From Adiantum capillus-veneris (lineage: Eukaryota; Streptophyta; Polypodiopsida; Polypodiales; Pteridaceae), in contig CM043944.1 of the NCBI GenBank assembly GCA_014529385.2, positions 49,397,768-49,461,767 of the forward strand: a DNA stretch of 64,000 nucleotides, given 5' to 3'. Positions 33,297 through 47,952 of the stretch are shown in pieces. Numbering within the stretch: position 1 is the stretch's first letter; every line of letters starts with the position of its first letter. Made by a program: the position numbers and the translations under genes. Below the pieces are notes generated by a model, which made no database searches, had not been told where the DNA came from, and worked only from the letters and a program-made list of their open reading frames with translations.

Positions 33297-34601
33297 CTAT
33301 GGCCATGTAATCTTCGGTCCTTGCTCTGCCACATCCAATGTTAGATCATAGGGCTTTGAAATTTCCCCTAGCTGGAAGTCGGTGATGCCCAATTTCCGTC
33401 GTGGCCTGAATGGCCTCTTGCTAGTTTCTCCTCTCATGCTTCTCTCATCATCTGATTGTGTAGCTTTCTCCCTCCTAGCTCTTTTCACAGTCATGGCTTC
33501 AAGTGGTTCTAAAAAGGTTACCTTCTCCTTACCCTTGTCCCTCTCCTTTGCTCTGGGTGGATCCACTACTACGGCTTTTCCTTTCTCTTCTAGCCTTATG
33601 ATGTTTACAGGGCGATCAGGTGGTGGGGCTGGTGGAAGAGGTGGGATGGATGCTTGTAGTGGTGTCTGGGGTGGACGTAGAATTTGTGTTGGTGGGGGTG
33701 GTGCTCAGGGTGGGGGTGTTCTTTCTCTAGGGGGTGACAATTGGTTCCTCCTACCTCCTCTATTATAGTTTTGTCGTGGTTTGGGACAGTAGTACATACC
33801 GTGACCGTCTTCTCCGCAGTTGTAGCAATGATACTCCCTGTTTTTTCATCGTGCTCTTCCAGGGTCTTGATCTCTTTCTTGACTCCTCCCTTGCTAAATT
33901 AAGTGGACAGACAAATTCTGCAGTTGGTCAGTAATATGGGCCAACATATCTTGTTGGTCATCTCTTACCCCGAGAGCCGGTGGTGGTGGTATGGTGGTTG
34001 TCGTAGTTGCTGGTCGACGCGATGTTCCTGCTTCTGTTGACTCGGTTTCTTTGGCTTTCATTCGTAGCTTCTTGTCCTTAAGGCGAGCAATCTCAACGGC
34101 TAACTCGTACGTAGTCGGGAATCTACCTTTCACCTTCTCCTTGAGAAGCGGCCATAAGCCATGCGTGAACCAATCTTTTTTTAGGAAATCGGGTGCAGCT
34201 TCCCCCCTAGCCAGTGACTCAACCCACCGTTCCCACAAATCCACAAATTTGGACTCATAGGTGGCATATTCTAAAAGACCCTCCTGCTTCAAGTCTCTCA
34301 ACTTGTCCCACAACTTTTCTGAAGTGGTACCTCCCCCAAAGCGCCTCTTAAAAGAGGTTTTTAAGGGTTCCCAGTCATCCTTGGTTGCTTGTGGAAGTGC
34401 ATTGTACCATGATCTAGCTTATAGCTTCATGAGATGCTTAAAGATTCTAACCCGGGATTCATCCGTATCTTTGTTGCTCACTACACATGCTACTTCAAAG
34501 TCATCTAGGAAGTCTGTTACCAAATCCTCCCCCTTCTTTCCTTTAAATGTTGGAAATGCTACACTTGCCATGATTACTGAGAGAGAGCTAGAAAGACACA
34601 C
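33297..34601 (-). pseudogene. Gag with CCHC knuckle and basic linker, broken
   Basis: Gag starts MASVAFPTFKGKKGEDL near 34,571, followed by a stop at 34,419 in RIFKHLMKL. The capsid core continues in 33,894-34,313 (EKLWDKLRDLKQEGLLEYAT region, FTHGLWPLLKEKVKGRF). The zinc knuckle CYNCGEDGHGMYYC lies near 33,790-33,835. A proline-rich stretch and a basic segment (33,297-33,566) lead to the protease and end in a stop at 33,297. Three or more lesions make gag non-functional. Confidence 0.75.
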
Positions 34602-34654
34602 TGCTTAACTTGCAAAAGTTTTTTTCTTCTTTACAAGGAGGCGTGTATACCCTC

Positions 34655-35356
34655 TTATACTAGGACATAGATTAAAACTTCAAACGGTACATTGCCTTGT
34701 ACCAAAGGTAAGACAAATGGTTGATCTGATGCCAGAACCTCCAAAAACCGCTCCCCACCCGGCATGGTGTCAATGACGTGCTGGTAGTGAGCCTTCAAAT
34801 CCAGTATTACCTTGATTGAGCGTACACGTGTTGGTATGTGTGATCTGTCTTGAGGTAGGTTGTACTGATTCATGTGAAGCTTAGAGGTGCTTAGTCACTG
34901 TCCAAGCTTGTGGGAGAGGGTGGTGTTCTTTCCTGAAACAAACTCAGTAGATCCCTAGTTTCTCTAGTGAGAGTGTGAGCCAATGCTTCCGTTATCTGTG
35001 CTGCAGCATCAGGTACGACTTGAAAACTGACTGTGATAATTACCTCGGTGACTTGAGTTACCCGATTCTCAAAGTAGAATAGTGTTGATTCTCTATTGTG
35101 TAGAGCTCCTTCCATTTTGTTGTTGTGGGTTGGTTGTAGGTTGCGGACATGGTTTCGACCTTCTCCTTCTTCTTCTTGGCACTTGGCCTATGTATATCCA
35201 CTGGGTTTGGCGTGTTGGTTGACTCTCCCACTGCAAATCGATTACCGTTACGCCTGGCACTCGAGCTTCGATGGAGATGCGGAGTTCGTCTAGTTGTGCT
35301 TGGAGCTCTTCTTCTTCTGTCGTCCAATTAGCAAATCCTGCTAGCCATTCATCCAT
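34655..35356 (-). pseudogene. Extra leader reading frame upstream of gag
   Basis: Between the primer site and gag lie coding-like fragments in three frames: MDEWLAGFANWTTEEEELQA (from 35,356), FQVVPDAAAQITEALAHTLT (from 35,115) and SIKVILDLKAHYQHVIDTMP (from 34,873). They look like one frame of about 200 codons broken by two shifts. Ogre-type elements are known to carry a reading frame of unknown function in this place, so the position fits. I recognise no domain. Confidence 0.5.
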
Positions 35357-35409
35357 TCACAATAGTTTAAGGGTTTCAGTCTTGTAAACTGAAGGGTTTC
35401 ATGAAAAGA

Positions 35410-35427
35410 TCCTCCGTGGGGGCACCA
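35410..35427 (-). other. Primer binding site of the Tat-like element
   Basis: TGGTGCCCCCACGGAGGA on the minus strand begins two bases after the LTR end. TGG pairs with the tRNA CCA end; the tRNA species was not identified, and it is not the tRNA-Met type used by other elements here. Confidence 0.6.
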
Positions 35428-35429
35428 AA

Positions 35430-35639
35430 TGACGGGAGCAAAGCGAACCCCAAACCCCGACAGCCTCTAAATCAACGGGAACCGAATGGCGCGCCTCGAG
35501 CCTGTCATGGTAAAGCAAACAGGGGGCACCACCTAGCTTCAATGGCTAGGACGCAAACAACACACCACCATGACAAATTTTTCATCCAAGAGAGATGGAT
35601 GCTTGGGAGTAATGATGAAAAGGAAAGGGAATGAGATCA

Positions 35640-35694
<55 letters not shown>

Positions 35695-37011
35695 GGGAGT
35701 GGGTATAGCGGCTTAGTACTTAGGCATCACAAAAGGATGGCGAATCCGCACACCCTTCACACATACACAAGCTCACTCCAAGACACAAGACTAGGTGGCG
35801 ATTCCGCACACCTCACATGGGCAAAACATTGCAAGAAAACATACTCACAAAACCTCAAGCTTTATTTAGAGAATTAGGCGATGAAATGGGGAGCATAGGG
35901 TAGGGGAATGAGAAGGGAGAGAGTGGTAGAGCACATGGCGGATAGGTGGGAGTTGATGGCGAAGAATCGCACGAGGATTATGGCCATCATCCTTCATTTA
36001 GTTGCCCTTCATCTTCCATAGCCAAGGGTGTAGAGGTCATGCTCAAGACAAGCATGGTGATTGCGGTGATGGTGATGGTGTGGGTGTGTGTGTGTGCACT
36101 AGGCACACACAGTGCATAGTGTATTCTTTGGTGATGTTGTGTGTGTATTTAGTGTGATGGTGACCCCTCTTTATATAGGGGAGGAGGGGGGGAGGAATTC
36201 TAGAATTTAGAAATGAAGAAATCATTATCTACATAGGCCATGTGGCTGTGGGCCCCACTTGTCTGGCTGTGTGTATATGTGCCAGAACAGCAGTCTCATG
36301 AGAGAGAGACTAAGAGAGAGAGATGGGTTGATGAAAAAAAGTGAGAGGTGACATGGAGAATAAAGTAATTACAAGAGGGGAGAGAGGGGAGTGTGTTCAG
36401 AGGTGAATCTGTGTGCAGATGTGTGTGAACACAAAAAAAATCAGGTAACCACTGGGTGGGGATGGGTCTGTGGGCACCTTTTTCAGTGAAACTGAGTGTG
36501 TGTGAGTGTGGGGGAGGTTATTTAGCTACAATACAAGAGACATGGCGCCCTTTAGAGAGAGAGGGGGGTATTTGGGTCATGGGATATGATAGGAGAGAGA
36601 AAGAGGGGGTGGAGTATACTATTTTGGAAGATAGGGTAAGTTGCATGTGAGTTAGGGTGCATTATTGGTGAGTTATAATGCATTATTGGTGAGAGGTGGG
36701 GTAGCTTGAGGGGAGAGAGAAAGGAGAAAGGACAAGGGGAAGAGAGAGGGGGTTGACCTTTTGAGTGGAGGAGAGGAAAAGGGACACCCGGCGGGGCAAC
36801 AATGAAGAAAAAGGAGGCAAGGTGGGGATGGGCTACCCCGCAGGCATGAGGTGGCCTATTTTACCTTTCTTATATATTTACATAATCATACTTTATTTTT
36901 TTCTTACTTTTTCCAATGCCTTTTATCACTCCCTCCATAAGAGGGGGTTTTCATGGGGTGGGGACGAGAGAAGAGGGGTATGGGAGCTTGGCTTGTGAAA
37001 AGCCCCCATCA
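35430..37011 (-). repeat. 5' LTR of the Tat-like element
   Basis: Starts TGACGGGAGCAAAGCGAACC and ends AGCCCCCATCA in plus reading, 1582 bases, nearly identical to the 3' LTR. It carries the AG run at 35,644-35,692 and the minus-strand TATA box at 36,169-36,178. Confidence 0.9.
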
Positions 37012-37787
37012 CTAACTTCATCGCAAAGAACCTATGAAAGCGGCAATGTGGCATCGTGGGGAAGAGATCGAAATCGCTTCGTAACTCGACAACCACTAAC
37101 TTGATATCTATAAGACTTGATAGGGGGTTAACCCTAGGCTAGATGAGTGCATCTATGACCTCCTATGCTGGTTTAGGTCAGCTAGAAAAACCCAAACATC
37201 TCGGGACCAACAGAAGTCAATCTGGAACAAGTCGTTAGATTGACACCAAACTTCATGAGTAGGTGCTCCTCAAGGGTGTCAACAAGCCCATGTAATTTCC
37301 TCCATGATCAAACTACCAAAAGTGGACCAAAACATCAAGTTTGGCTTCGAACATGCAAAGCGTCATATGGCTCTCGCGGCCAAACGATGTGTTTGTTTGC
37401 CAAACTTCACGAGCATCATTGACATACCATCGACAACCAAAACATACAGTCAAACATCAAGGGGAATCATCACCGACCATCTCCTCACAAAAAAGACAGA
37501 ATTTGAACGACAAATTGCCAAAAATGGTATCTATAAGGCCAAAAGCTACATTGAAGCCATGGAAGAGTGCCCTACTACATCTACAAGCATGGGTGATTAA
37601 GCTCAAGAAGACTCATTGCGCAAAAAGTCACCCCCAAATGCGGAAATCCATTTCAGAGATCGAAATGCCGAACATGGAGTTTCTATGCTAAAAATTTGAC
37701 TTTTTAAGTTGAAAACTAGCAATTAAGGCTTAGGGTACTGACACACATCCTCCCCAATCATCAAAATTCAAAATTTTTATTCTTGAA
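37012..37787. other. Unique-looking flank of the Tat-like element
   Basis: No gene is supported. Words such as CAAGTTTGGCT hint that the tandem repeat to the right begins within this stretch in a more diverged form. Confidence 0.35.
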
Positions 37788-39184
37788 ATCATACCTGTAT
37801 GATGTCTGGCTGGCACTTTTTCACATGAATATGTCTTTTTTTACACACCAACCCTTTAACCATGCATTATACAGCTCATCTACAAGTCTCATGCAATTTG
37901 GACGACATCAAGCAACCAGTTAGCCAAAAACTGCTAACTTAAAGTCTTTGGGCAGAATATGAACTTATCCATAGGAAAAGTGCTCCAAACTCGGAGAAAC
38001 ATGACACAAGGCATGAAAATAGCATCATCATATCCCCATGCACAAATATCCATTTTGCAAGATTAGACATCATACGCGTATGATGTCTAGTCTTATCATA
38101 GAGGGGCTTTGTCAGCATTTTGAGTATCCAAATTTCAGTATCATGGCACATATAGCCTCTACACCAAGATTGGGCACCTTTGGGCATGTTTTGATTACCA
38201 TTCTCATCATTTTTCAAATCAAAGTGTCCTAAAAACCTTCTATGCTTTGAGCACATGAACACTTGTCCAAATTCCTATTTGCACACATCAGAGAAATTCA
38301 CACATCATGAGCTAGTTGTACACCAAGTTTGAGCCAAAAATTCCAACCTAAACATCATACGTGTATGATGTCTAGACCCCTTGAATTGACATGCTGCTGT
38401 GTTTTTGGGAACTCCAACACTTTTACCACATCATTATGAGCTTCCCATCACATTTGTATATCATTTGACCTCTAATTACCCAAAAGGTGGAAATCTGGAT
38501 GCACAAACCCCTTTCATGGCTTTTGACATCCATTTTCAGGCTCAATTTCAAATTTGAGGCTATGGGCACCATGCACATGCTATACACATCTTTTCCCATG
38601 AGTTTCAAGTAGTTTTGCATCAACAGACATCATACACGTATTATATCTATTCAGTCATACAGATGCCAAGCTCAACATTTTTCATCATGAGAATTTGGAC
38701 AAGTTTAAGCAAGGTTGTGACCACTTGGAGCCCAAATACAAAAAATTGTGGCCTAGGACACAATCTATGGCCCCAACCACATGAATCCATCTCCGAATCA
38801 AAATCTGACATGATCAAAGAGTTATCCATCACCTGGGGATCCTACAGATCAAGTTTGAGCCAAAAATCTCAAAAGAGACATCATACACGTATAATGTCTC
38901 CTGAGGCCAAAATGACCAATTTGGGCGAATTTCTCACTTTCAATGCCATTATCCCATCATTCTTAGCTCACAACTCAAGTTCCATCAAGTTTCAACTCTT
39001 TATATCCATTCAAACGCAAGTTTCAGAACTTTGAAGCTCTATACTTGATTTTTGGCTTCAAACACATGAGAACATTTCAAAATCAACTTTTGATACCACA
39101 GGAGTATATGCCATGCTAAAACCCAACTCTGGTACAAGTTTGAGCCCTCTTGGATAAAGTAGACATCATACATGTATTATGTCT
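37788..39184. repeat. Diverged tandem repeat with one palindrome per unit
   Basis: Six palindromes of the form AGACATCATACGYGTATGATGTCT occur at 37,788-37,805, 38,064-38,089, 38,352-38,371, 38,625-38,648, 38,875-38,900 and 39,161-39,184. The spacing is 248-288 bases. The second is perfect over 26 bases. Other unit words recur, such as CAAGTTTGAGCCAAAAAT. Between palindromes the units have drifted strongly, while the palindromes stayed similar. No protein frame is supported. Confidence 0.75.
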
Positions 39185-39428
39185 CTCTGGCCTAAATATG
39201 GACTTGGAATCTAACTTGACATATTCTAAGCCTTCATCACAAGCTCACCATAAACCCGGTCTTGAGTATTTGCTAAGCCATCACAAGCTCACCATAAGCA
39301 AGGGAGATGTAATGCAAAATAAACTTGTGCTTATTCATTCATGAAATGAGCTTTAAGTAGCTCTACAACCTTGCAGCACCGCATGTGGGATAAATCCACT
39401 CTTCGTTCCTTGACTCATACGAGTGAGA

Positions 39429-41495
<2,067 letters not shown>

Positions 41496-41618
41496 TTTTA
41501 GGACAAAGCTCACATTTTACAATCTTAAGATGCTGAAGCCACCAGGCTTCCATTGAGCAAGGGATTAGCGTGAAGACCCAACAAAGATGAAGACTCATCA
41601 TGTCAGGGACAACATAGA

Positions 41619-42070
41619 CGTGGAGGGAGGGAGTGTTGACAACGCAACACGAGAAAGCCCGTTTTTTGTATCATTTAATTTGACAATGTAATTATTTTTC
41701 GGGACTCATTCAATTTTCCATATTGTAACTTAGTAAATATGTGGATCAATCGAACCCACATTAGAGAATAGGAGGTAATTTTGATATGTTAGAATCTCCA
41801 AGGTTGAGGTATAAAAGCAAACTTTGTAACCCTAAGCACAACTTTTGAATTAATCATCTTTTAAGCTCAACTAAGCGTGTCGTGATTGTGTATTTTGTGT
41901 GAGAGAGTGAGTGAGGTCTTCTTCTACTCTCTACGTGCATTACGGAAGCTACATTGCAAAGGGGACTACATCACCGTGTTAGCAACGGCAAGAGCTACGC
42001 TTCAACGCCAAGCTTTCACAATTCCAACCTCTTCTCAAAGAGCTCTCCCACGAGCTTCAAAGTGAGTTTT
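41619..42070 (+). repeat. Copia polypurine tract and 3' LTR (right end uncertain)
   Basis: GGAGGGAGGGAG at about 41,621-41,632 is followed by TGTTGACAACGCAACACGAG, a typical end of a copia internal region and start of its LTR. A TATA box (TATAAAAG, 41,810-41,817) and the transcript-start region follow. No upstream coding part of this element is present, so it is a truncated remnant. The right edge near 42,070 is a guess. Confidence 0.5.
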
Positions 42071-42990
42071 CTCTCTAACCGTGTATCTGTTTTGTGATTG
42101 CTATATGTCATTGCGTTCATGGCGAGTATAACTACACTTTAGGGCTAAACACGTTGAGAATCAATGACCTATAATTTTTGGCCTTTCTACCCGTTTTTTG
42201 CACCAAGTGTTTGCAGGTAGTAAGTGGGGTTAGAGACTTTAGAGTAGTGTCCTCTAGGGGTGTAGAGCTACTCCTTGAGTTTCGTGACGATTCAGCAACA
42301 TTAGGTCATGTTTCGGAGAGTGTGGCAATTGTAGGTAAGATAGCAATTGTGCATACATATTGTACTTTGAGTTGATTTCCCTTGGTAGTGATTGTCTCTA
42401 GAAGGTCGAGTACGTGATTTACACCCATCTATTTATTTCCATGTGCCTTCGTCCTTCGTTGACATCTTGTTTGTTGGCCTAGTTCTCACTTTGCTAGCAA
42501 CTGCGAGCGATCAGGAAATTTCGGAGGTCATTTGGAGGGCCTTCGAAGAAAAATAGAATTTTGAATTTCTCTCGCTAGAAAATAGGTGTGGTAAAAGCAA
42601 ATGTAAAGTTGGAATAACCATTCGAAAAGTGTACTTACAAGTAGATTCTTTCCACAGTGTCATAACGGCCGTGATGATTGAAGAATAAATCGTTTTCAGT
42701 TGCATTTAGTGAACATCCTAGAATTGGAGGTAGTTTCTTGTACATGGAATATCCTTCCAAACCTGCTCTCTCCTTACTCTCGCACTGTTTGTGCGCTGAC
42801 CTTAAAGAAATCTCCCTTTCTTGCCCTGTTGCACACATGGCTTCTTCTTCCACCCCGATAAATGTCCTCCTTAAGAGACCCTTCTATCATCTACACATTG
42901 ACCTGGATCCCTAATATACGCCACTGTGTAAGCGAGGAAAAACTAACATCAAAGTGACACTGCTCATGACATAGAGACTCAGAGCAGAGG
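42071..42990. other. Spacer before element B
   Basis: Short frames occur on both strands (for example 42,178-42,375 plus and 42,635-42,853 minus) but none shows a domain or a match within the window. It may hold the rest of the copia LTR and the 5' flank of element B. Confidence 0.3.
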
Positions 42991-43012
42991 GAGCAAAACA
43001 CTTAGATATTTG

Positions 43013-45528
43013 GACAAAAGGCTCACTCTATCCATTGAATCCCAAGACAAATGCTTTCCTAGCATTTTCAAATCCCACTAACTTATTGAGCTTTGCAGGT
43101 AATGGAGAGAATGGATTGCTTGGCTACTGTAAAGCTCTAAACAACAAATCAGTAACTTATAAAGACATGGTGATGCACCAAGAAAATGAGATTCAAAGAC
43201 TTTCAAACTTGCATCATGAGGACCAAAAGACTTTAATGCAATGCACACAAGAATAACAGGTCTTGCGAACAAAGGTACGGTCATTACAAAACAAAGAGAC
43301 AATGTTAGGCACTCGTGTGCGAAAGAAGAAACTACGAAATCTTGAAACGTTGAAGGTAGGCTCTGGCGGCATTAAGAAAAGAATCCAAGCATTGAGGTGA
43401 GCATTGTAAACTGTCTAATTAATATAAATTAATCTAAGTGTTTGTTTATGTTAGTTATGCTTTCTTTGTAGAGATTCCATCTATCCAGACAAAGAAAACA
43501 TAGACCCGAAGGCCAATGTAGGAAAGCACTTAAAGCCATTGATAACTAGTGGTCTCGCAAAGGATATCATGCATGACAAAAAGTTTAAGGTTTTGCAACG
43601 AGATGTCGTTGACAGATTCATTTCAAAGAATGCAGTGCCTGCCAAGTATATACAGGGTACATTGGAATCCCTTGGAGTTAGTAAAAGAGGTTACTCAGCT
43701 ATTCAACAGTCTACTCTTCCATGTTTGTGAAGAAGGGAATAAAGTCTAAGCTTTTACCAACACTTGTAAGTGTTTGGAAGGAAAGACTACAGCTCAATAA
43801 TGAACAGATGGACTTCATTGGATGTCCATTTCATATTCAAGATATTTATAGCTCACAGGGAACTACTGTCACTTATGATGAGTACAACAATATCTTCATG
43901 GACCTCACTTTGCTGCAAACTAGAATGGTAGAGTTCTACAATATCACATTCAAAGAGACAGGTGGCATTCTACATTTTGTTTTGAAGCTAGATGAGTGTG
44001 AGGTTATTAAAGAGAAGAAGCTAGAGCGAGTTACAATCACATTAATGAATAGGGCCCTTTCCAAATGTCCCACTGATTACCCTTCATACTTCAGTGTTCA
44101 ATCAGAAACAAACATATGGTGGCTTGGTACATTTTAGGTAATCCAGTTATCTCCAATTTTGGAGCTCTAGCAAGCCCTCTATTGTACCTAAATTTTAGAT
44201 TTAATTTTTGTATCTCATAAGGATTGATCTTGCAGGTAAAGAAAGAAGACCGTGACATTTTATTTTGGGTGTTCCATCAAACCCCTATTCCAGATATCAT
44301 TGATAGGCAAATGAATCGAGGAGAGGTATTGGCTATAGATGGGGGAGAGACTTTCAAGTTCAATGGCATCTTGTAGGTGACCTGAAAACACTGAAGTGTA
44401 TGTATAATTGTGGAATGGGTGCCATGGCAAAGTCTCCATGCTTGTATTGCATGGAACCTGCAAAAGTGATGGACCCAAAGTGGTGGCGAAAGGCTCCTAC
44501 TCGTCACAATCAAGACTCTAATTTTCGACCAGTTCTGAATATACCACTTGTTAATGTCCATATTTGTACAATGCATGCTCTCTGCCGAATTGTAGAGAAG
44601 TTGGTATATCTGTACACTGGGTTTGCTTGGAAAATCAAAAAGTCATCTGAACGACAAGTCGCTCTAGAGGCTTTGGAACTAGTTTTGTCAGATATTGGTC
44701 TGCATGGGGACAATGTGAAAATACAGCGGGACAAAAAAAGGTCAACCAATGAGAAAGATGTACCCTGCAAACCATCCATAGGTGGGGTCAAGGCACTCCG
44801 TTTTCTATCTAAACCTCAAGGTATGAAAGATGTGAAGCTAACAAAGCGAGGGAGAGTATATCACTCTACCTACATTAGCAAAGTTGAGTATATGCACTGG
44901 AAAAAACTTCATTTAGCAATGAAAGACCAAGAGCCAACAAGTCGCAATGCAAAGGGAGATGTGTGGCGTTCCATTGACATATTATTTCAAATGTGTGATT
45001 GGTCGCAGGATAATCTCAGCAAGTTTAAACAGAACCTTCACCTACTAAAAAAATCCTTCAAGACAGCATGGACTGACACTCAAATCACTCATTACATGGT
45101 AAATTCAAAGCGCCTCATATAGTCTTAGCACTAAGTGTGTGTTTAATTTTCTAAATAAATTTCTTCTTTTGCAGCACATTATTTTTAATCATTTGCCATA
45201 CTTCATCCAAAAGTATGGGAATCTAGGTATATGGAACACCCAGGGCCTGGAGAAGTCTCATTACATGGCTAGAAATGCCTACTTCAGACACACACAACAT
45301 GGAGGCTCTCGAAATAAGGCAAACAGTCTAAAGGAGTTATTTCAGTGGTTTTATCGTAGAATCATTCATCGCATGCAACAAAAGCAAGTATTGGCCTCTT
45401 CAGCAACCGTACAGGCAATCAGACATTTGCAAATTCAGAAAAGAAAACAAGTAGACGCATTCAACAACTCAAGTGCTCTTGAAAGTCAAATCAGGTGGAG
45501 AGAGACAATGCAATATGCCAATCATTAG
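43013..45528 (+). pseudogene. Transposase-like gene of element B, multi-exon and broken
   Basis: The first exon (to 43,396) reads IWTKGSLYPLNPKTN and GNGENGLLGYCKALN, matching element A. It has an in-frame TAA at 43,254-43,256. Intron 1 is 43,397-43,471 (GT-AG, phase 2 as in A). The next part has a frameshift near 43,713, then LHFVLKLDECEVIKEKKLER with the first candidate Asp. Another intron ends near 44,235 (TTGCAG). A one-base loss near 44,357 shifts the frame before VGDLKTLKCM, the second candidate Asp, and CLYC. NVHICTMHALCRIVEKLV follows, then the last intron (45,099-45,174) after ITHYM, and IWNTQGLEKSHYMARNAYF. Its intron positions and block order equal those of element A. Confidence 0.65.
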
Positions 45529-45609
45529 TGGAACAAGAGAGTTAGAGTTTAGACGAGCGATGTACCCCAAATTCTTGGAGAATTAAATTCAATATGTACC
45601 ACAACTATT

Positions 45610-46062
45610 TCAACATTTTGATGATTTGCAAATATCATTTGGAACCTCGCCCTTGTATCTAATCATTAAATGTTTGCCATACTCTAAGAGTTCAGTAGGG
45701 TTTTCTTTCCCTAAAGATAATTCCATTGCTGTGTATGTGTAGTAATATGTTGCACGGTCCCTAGTATATCCTGGCGAGTAACCAAAACATTCTCTCCCAA
45801 AAACCTTGTCGATGATGATTACTTTGTCAGCATTTTTTGGCAGCATTGGACCACCTAAGAAGCGAGATAATGTCTTGAAAGCATAGGTTGTAGTATTCCC
45901 CTCTTGTGACATTCCGTTGTGGAAGATTAGGATAGGTGCCTGGCATAAACTGGGAAGATATTGTCCTAGAGCTGCATCCCTACCATGGAAATGTCTTCTT
46001 CGACGACGAAGAAAGTCGTCCTTTTCAGCAATCCATGATTGTAAACAAAAGAAATGTTTGTG

Positions 46063-46140
<78 letters not shown>

Positions 46141-47420
46141 GGGGGGGGGAGGGGGGGGGGGAAGGGGCAGGAATTTATACCATGAAACTCTCATCTTATA
46201 AAAAAGCTCATCCTTCCATATGTTAACTGATCCAGTTGACTCCTACGTTGGGCGCTTAAACCAATCCTCCATATCCTGTTTACTAGTTGATGGCTTCAGA
46301 TTATTTTGAATAGCTTGAAATGTGGCTTCATCAGGAAGGGTTTCTTTATACTTTTCTGCCTTTTCAAAGCAAAGTTTAAGACAGTCCAGTGGGTTACTGG
46401 AGATCTCCATTGCATCGTCATCACTACTGTCATCTGAAACAAATCCATTCCTCTCCTCTTGATACTTGGAAATAGTGGCTAGTGCAAAGTCCTCCCACAA
46501 ACAAAAAATACTTTGTATATCATGGAGTAAAATGTAGGACCTATCTCCAAATTTAAACTCTGGCACTCCTGGTAGCATTAAGGTGGCTTGCCGCTCATTG
46601 AAACCTGACACATCTAGAGGTAGCTTGATATCAGAGGTTTTCACTGAGAGAAGATTACTTCATTTCACCTCTTTTGCTTCTTCTTCAAGATCAATGGACT
46701 CCTCTATCTCTGTCACTTCAATATATTCCTCATTCTTTTCCTCTTTTTCATCTGCTGGTAAATCTTGTTCCTCCATGACCTCCTTAGGATCTTTCATAAG
46801 AGCTGTAAATAATCCATTTAAAAATATTAGAAATCCAAAGGACTCTTGAATCAACTTGCACTCCCGATCATGTAAGCTGCACCAATGGGGCCTGTACATA
46901 AGAGGCAGCTGATTATACTTCTTGTAAGACTGTCTTTTAGGATCACAGTCCTTTAAATGGACTACCACCATTTCACCAACAATAAACCTGCCCTCTTGAG
47001 TGTGAGATCAAACTTCTCTCGTTCCAGCTTCAAGTGTACACTCTATTCAGCTATGAAAACATCAAGATTAAATGGATCATTAAACATGCAGGAGACCAAA
47101 TCAAACTTATCACTAGCCCCATAAGTAACTGCAAAATCTAAAAGCCTTTTATCAATCACTGTAGGGTCTTCATAAATAATTGTCTCTTTTTTCTTTTGGA
47201 TTGTCGCAATACATTGGGCACTCTGCAAAGTAGGTGTTGAAAAATCCACTTCTCTCTTAAGTGAGTTGGGTACAGTAAATTTTGGAGTAGAAGGGGACTT
47301 CAATTCTACAGATGGGTCAGTATTAGGCTCCTCCAAACCTACAGCTGGCTCCTCCAAACTACTGGCAGGCTCTGCAGCAGTTATATCAATGGGTTCTATG
47401 AACTCTACATTCCTCTTCAT
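45610..47420 (-). pseudogene. Accessory gene of element B
   Basis: Pieces on the minus strand: 47,420-47,043 (Glu/Pro-rich, with DPTVIDKRLLDFAVTYGASD), 46,971-46,660 (MYRPHWCSLHDRECKLIQES and an acidic tail), 46,644-46,243 (FKFGDRSYILLHDIQSIFCL, then DDSSDDDAMEISS) and 46,060-45,610 (RRRRRHFHGRDAALGQYLPS). The last two align with the two exons of the element A accessory gene, including the acidic Asp run and the AAL-YL block. A long AG/G tract (46,066-46,163) lies between the last pieces, probably in an intron. The family is unknown to me. It ends about 80 bases from the convergent transposase-like gene. Confidence 0.5.
46066..46163. repeat. (AG)n run followed by G-rich tract
   Basis: About 70 bases of AG are followed by G runs of nine and eleven. 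In minus-strand reading this gives C-rich then CT-rich sequence upstream of the last accessory exon and would suit an intron pyrimidine tract. Confidence 0.85.
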
Positions 47421-47734
47421 TGATATTTTTAACAGCTCCGGCAGTCTTCTTGGAAAGTTTCCTTGGCCAACAATGCGCTCGGGATCAATTTTCTGCCTCT
47501 TCCTCCTATGTGATCTTAAACCTGCGATTTATTTCATAATCACAAATATAAGTTTCAATGAGTATATACAAAAAGAAGAGCACCAAATGATCATATAAGT
47601 TTTGAACAAACTATAATTAGGTCTCCCACAATTGTTACCAACTAATCATGTAGTCAATAAAATAAGATGATTACTATGGATTAAATGCAAAACTAGGCAA
47701 AACTGGGTTATATATGTGAGGAGTAAAATCCATA

Positions 47735-47952
47735 CAAGTGGATCACGGTGTGAAGAGTACAGAAACAAATATCCATAGAACTATAGGCGCGCTGTGATCC
47801 ACTTGGTTGGCTTTCAGAAAATAGAATAGCTACAAATACATAAAAGCAATTGTACTTTCAAAAGATTGCTATGTACAAAGTCAAAAGAGGATCACGGCGC
47901 GCCGAATATGTAAATTTACGTCAAAAACACTGTTGGCGTGCCGTGATCCACT
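47735..47952. repeat. Two hairpins with GCGCG core in element B
   Basis: Four alternating copies of about AAGTGGATCACGGCGCGCC occur: 47,735-47,752 facing 47,788-47,805, and 47,888-47,903 facing 47,935-47,952. Loops are about 31-35 bases. The arms of the second pair match at 14 of 15 core positions. The layout (two hairpins, similar loops, GCGCG toward the loop) equals that in element A although the outer arm sequence differs. Confidence 0.65.

Larger units (their letters stand above)
27707..37011 (-). mobile_element. Tat/Ogre-like Ty3/gypsy retrotransposon, nearly full length
   Basis: Two LTRs of about 1.58 kb (27,707-29,292 and 35,430-37,011) differ at few positions, so the insertion is young. 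CTAA flanks both ends as a likely target duplication. Between them, read on the minus strand, lie a primer site, an extra leader reading frame, gag with zinc knuckle, protease, reverse transcriptase, two RNase H domains, integrase and a polypurine tract. The second RNase H and leader frame place it near the Tat/Ogre lineage. Stops at 34,419, about 33,894, 33,297 and 32,147 and a frameshift near 33,005 prevent normal expression. Confidence 0.9.

Noticed and set aside
33382-33768. Plus-strand Gly-rich protein
   Set aside because: It is the opposite-strand reading of the proline-rich gag linker of the minus-strand Tat-like element.
47735-47952. microRNA precursors
   Set aside because: The arms are only about 15-18 bases with GC-rich cores and are arranged as repeated motifs, which fits binding sites or element termini better than miRNA stems.
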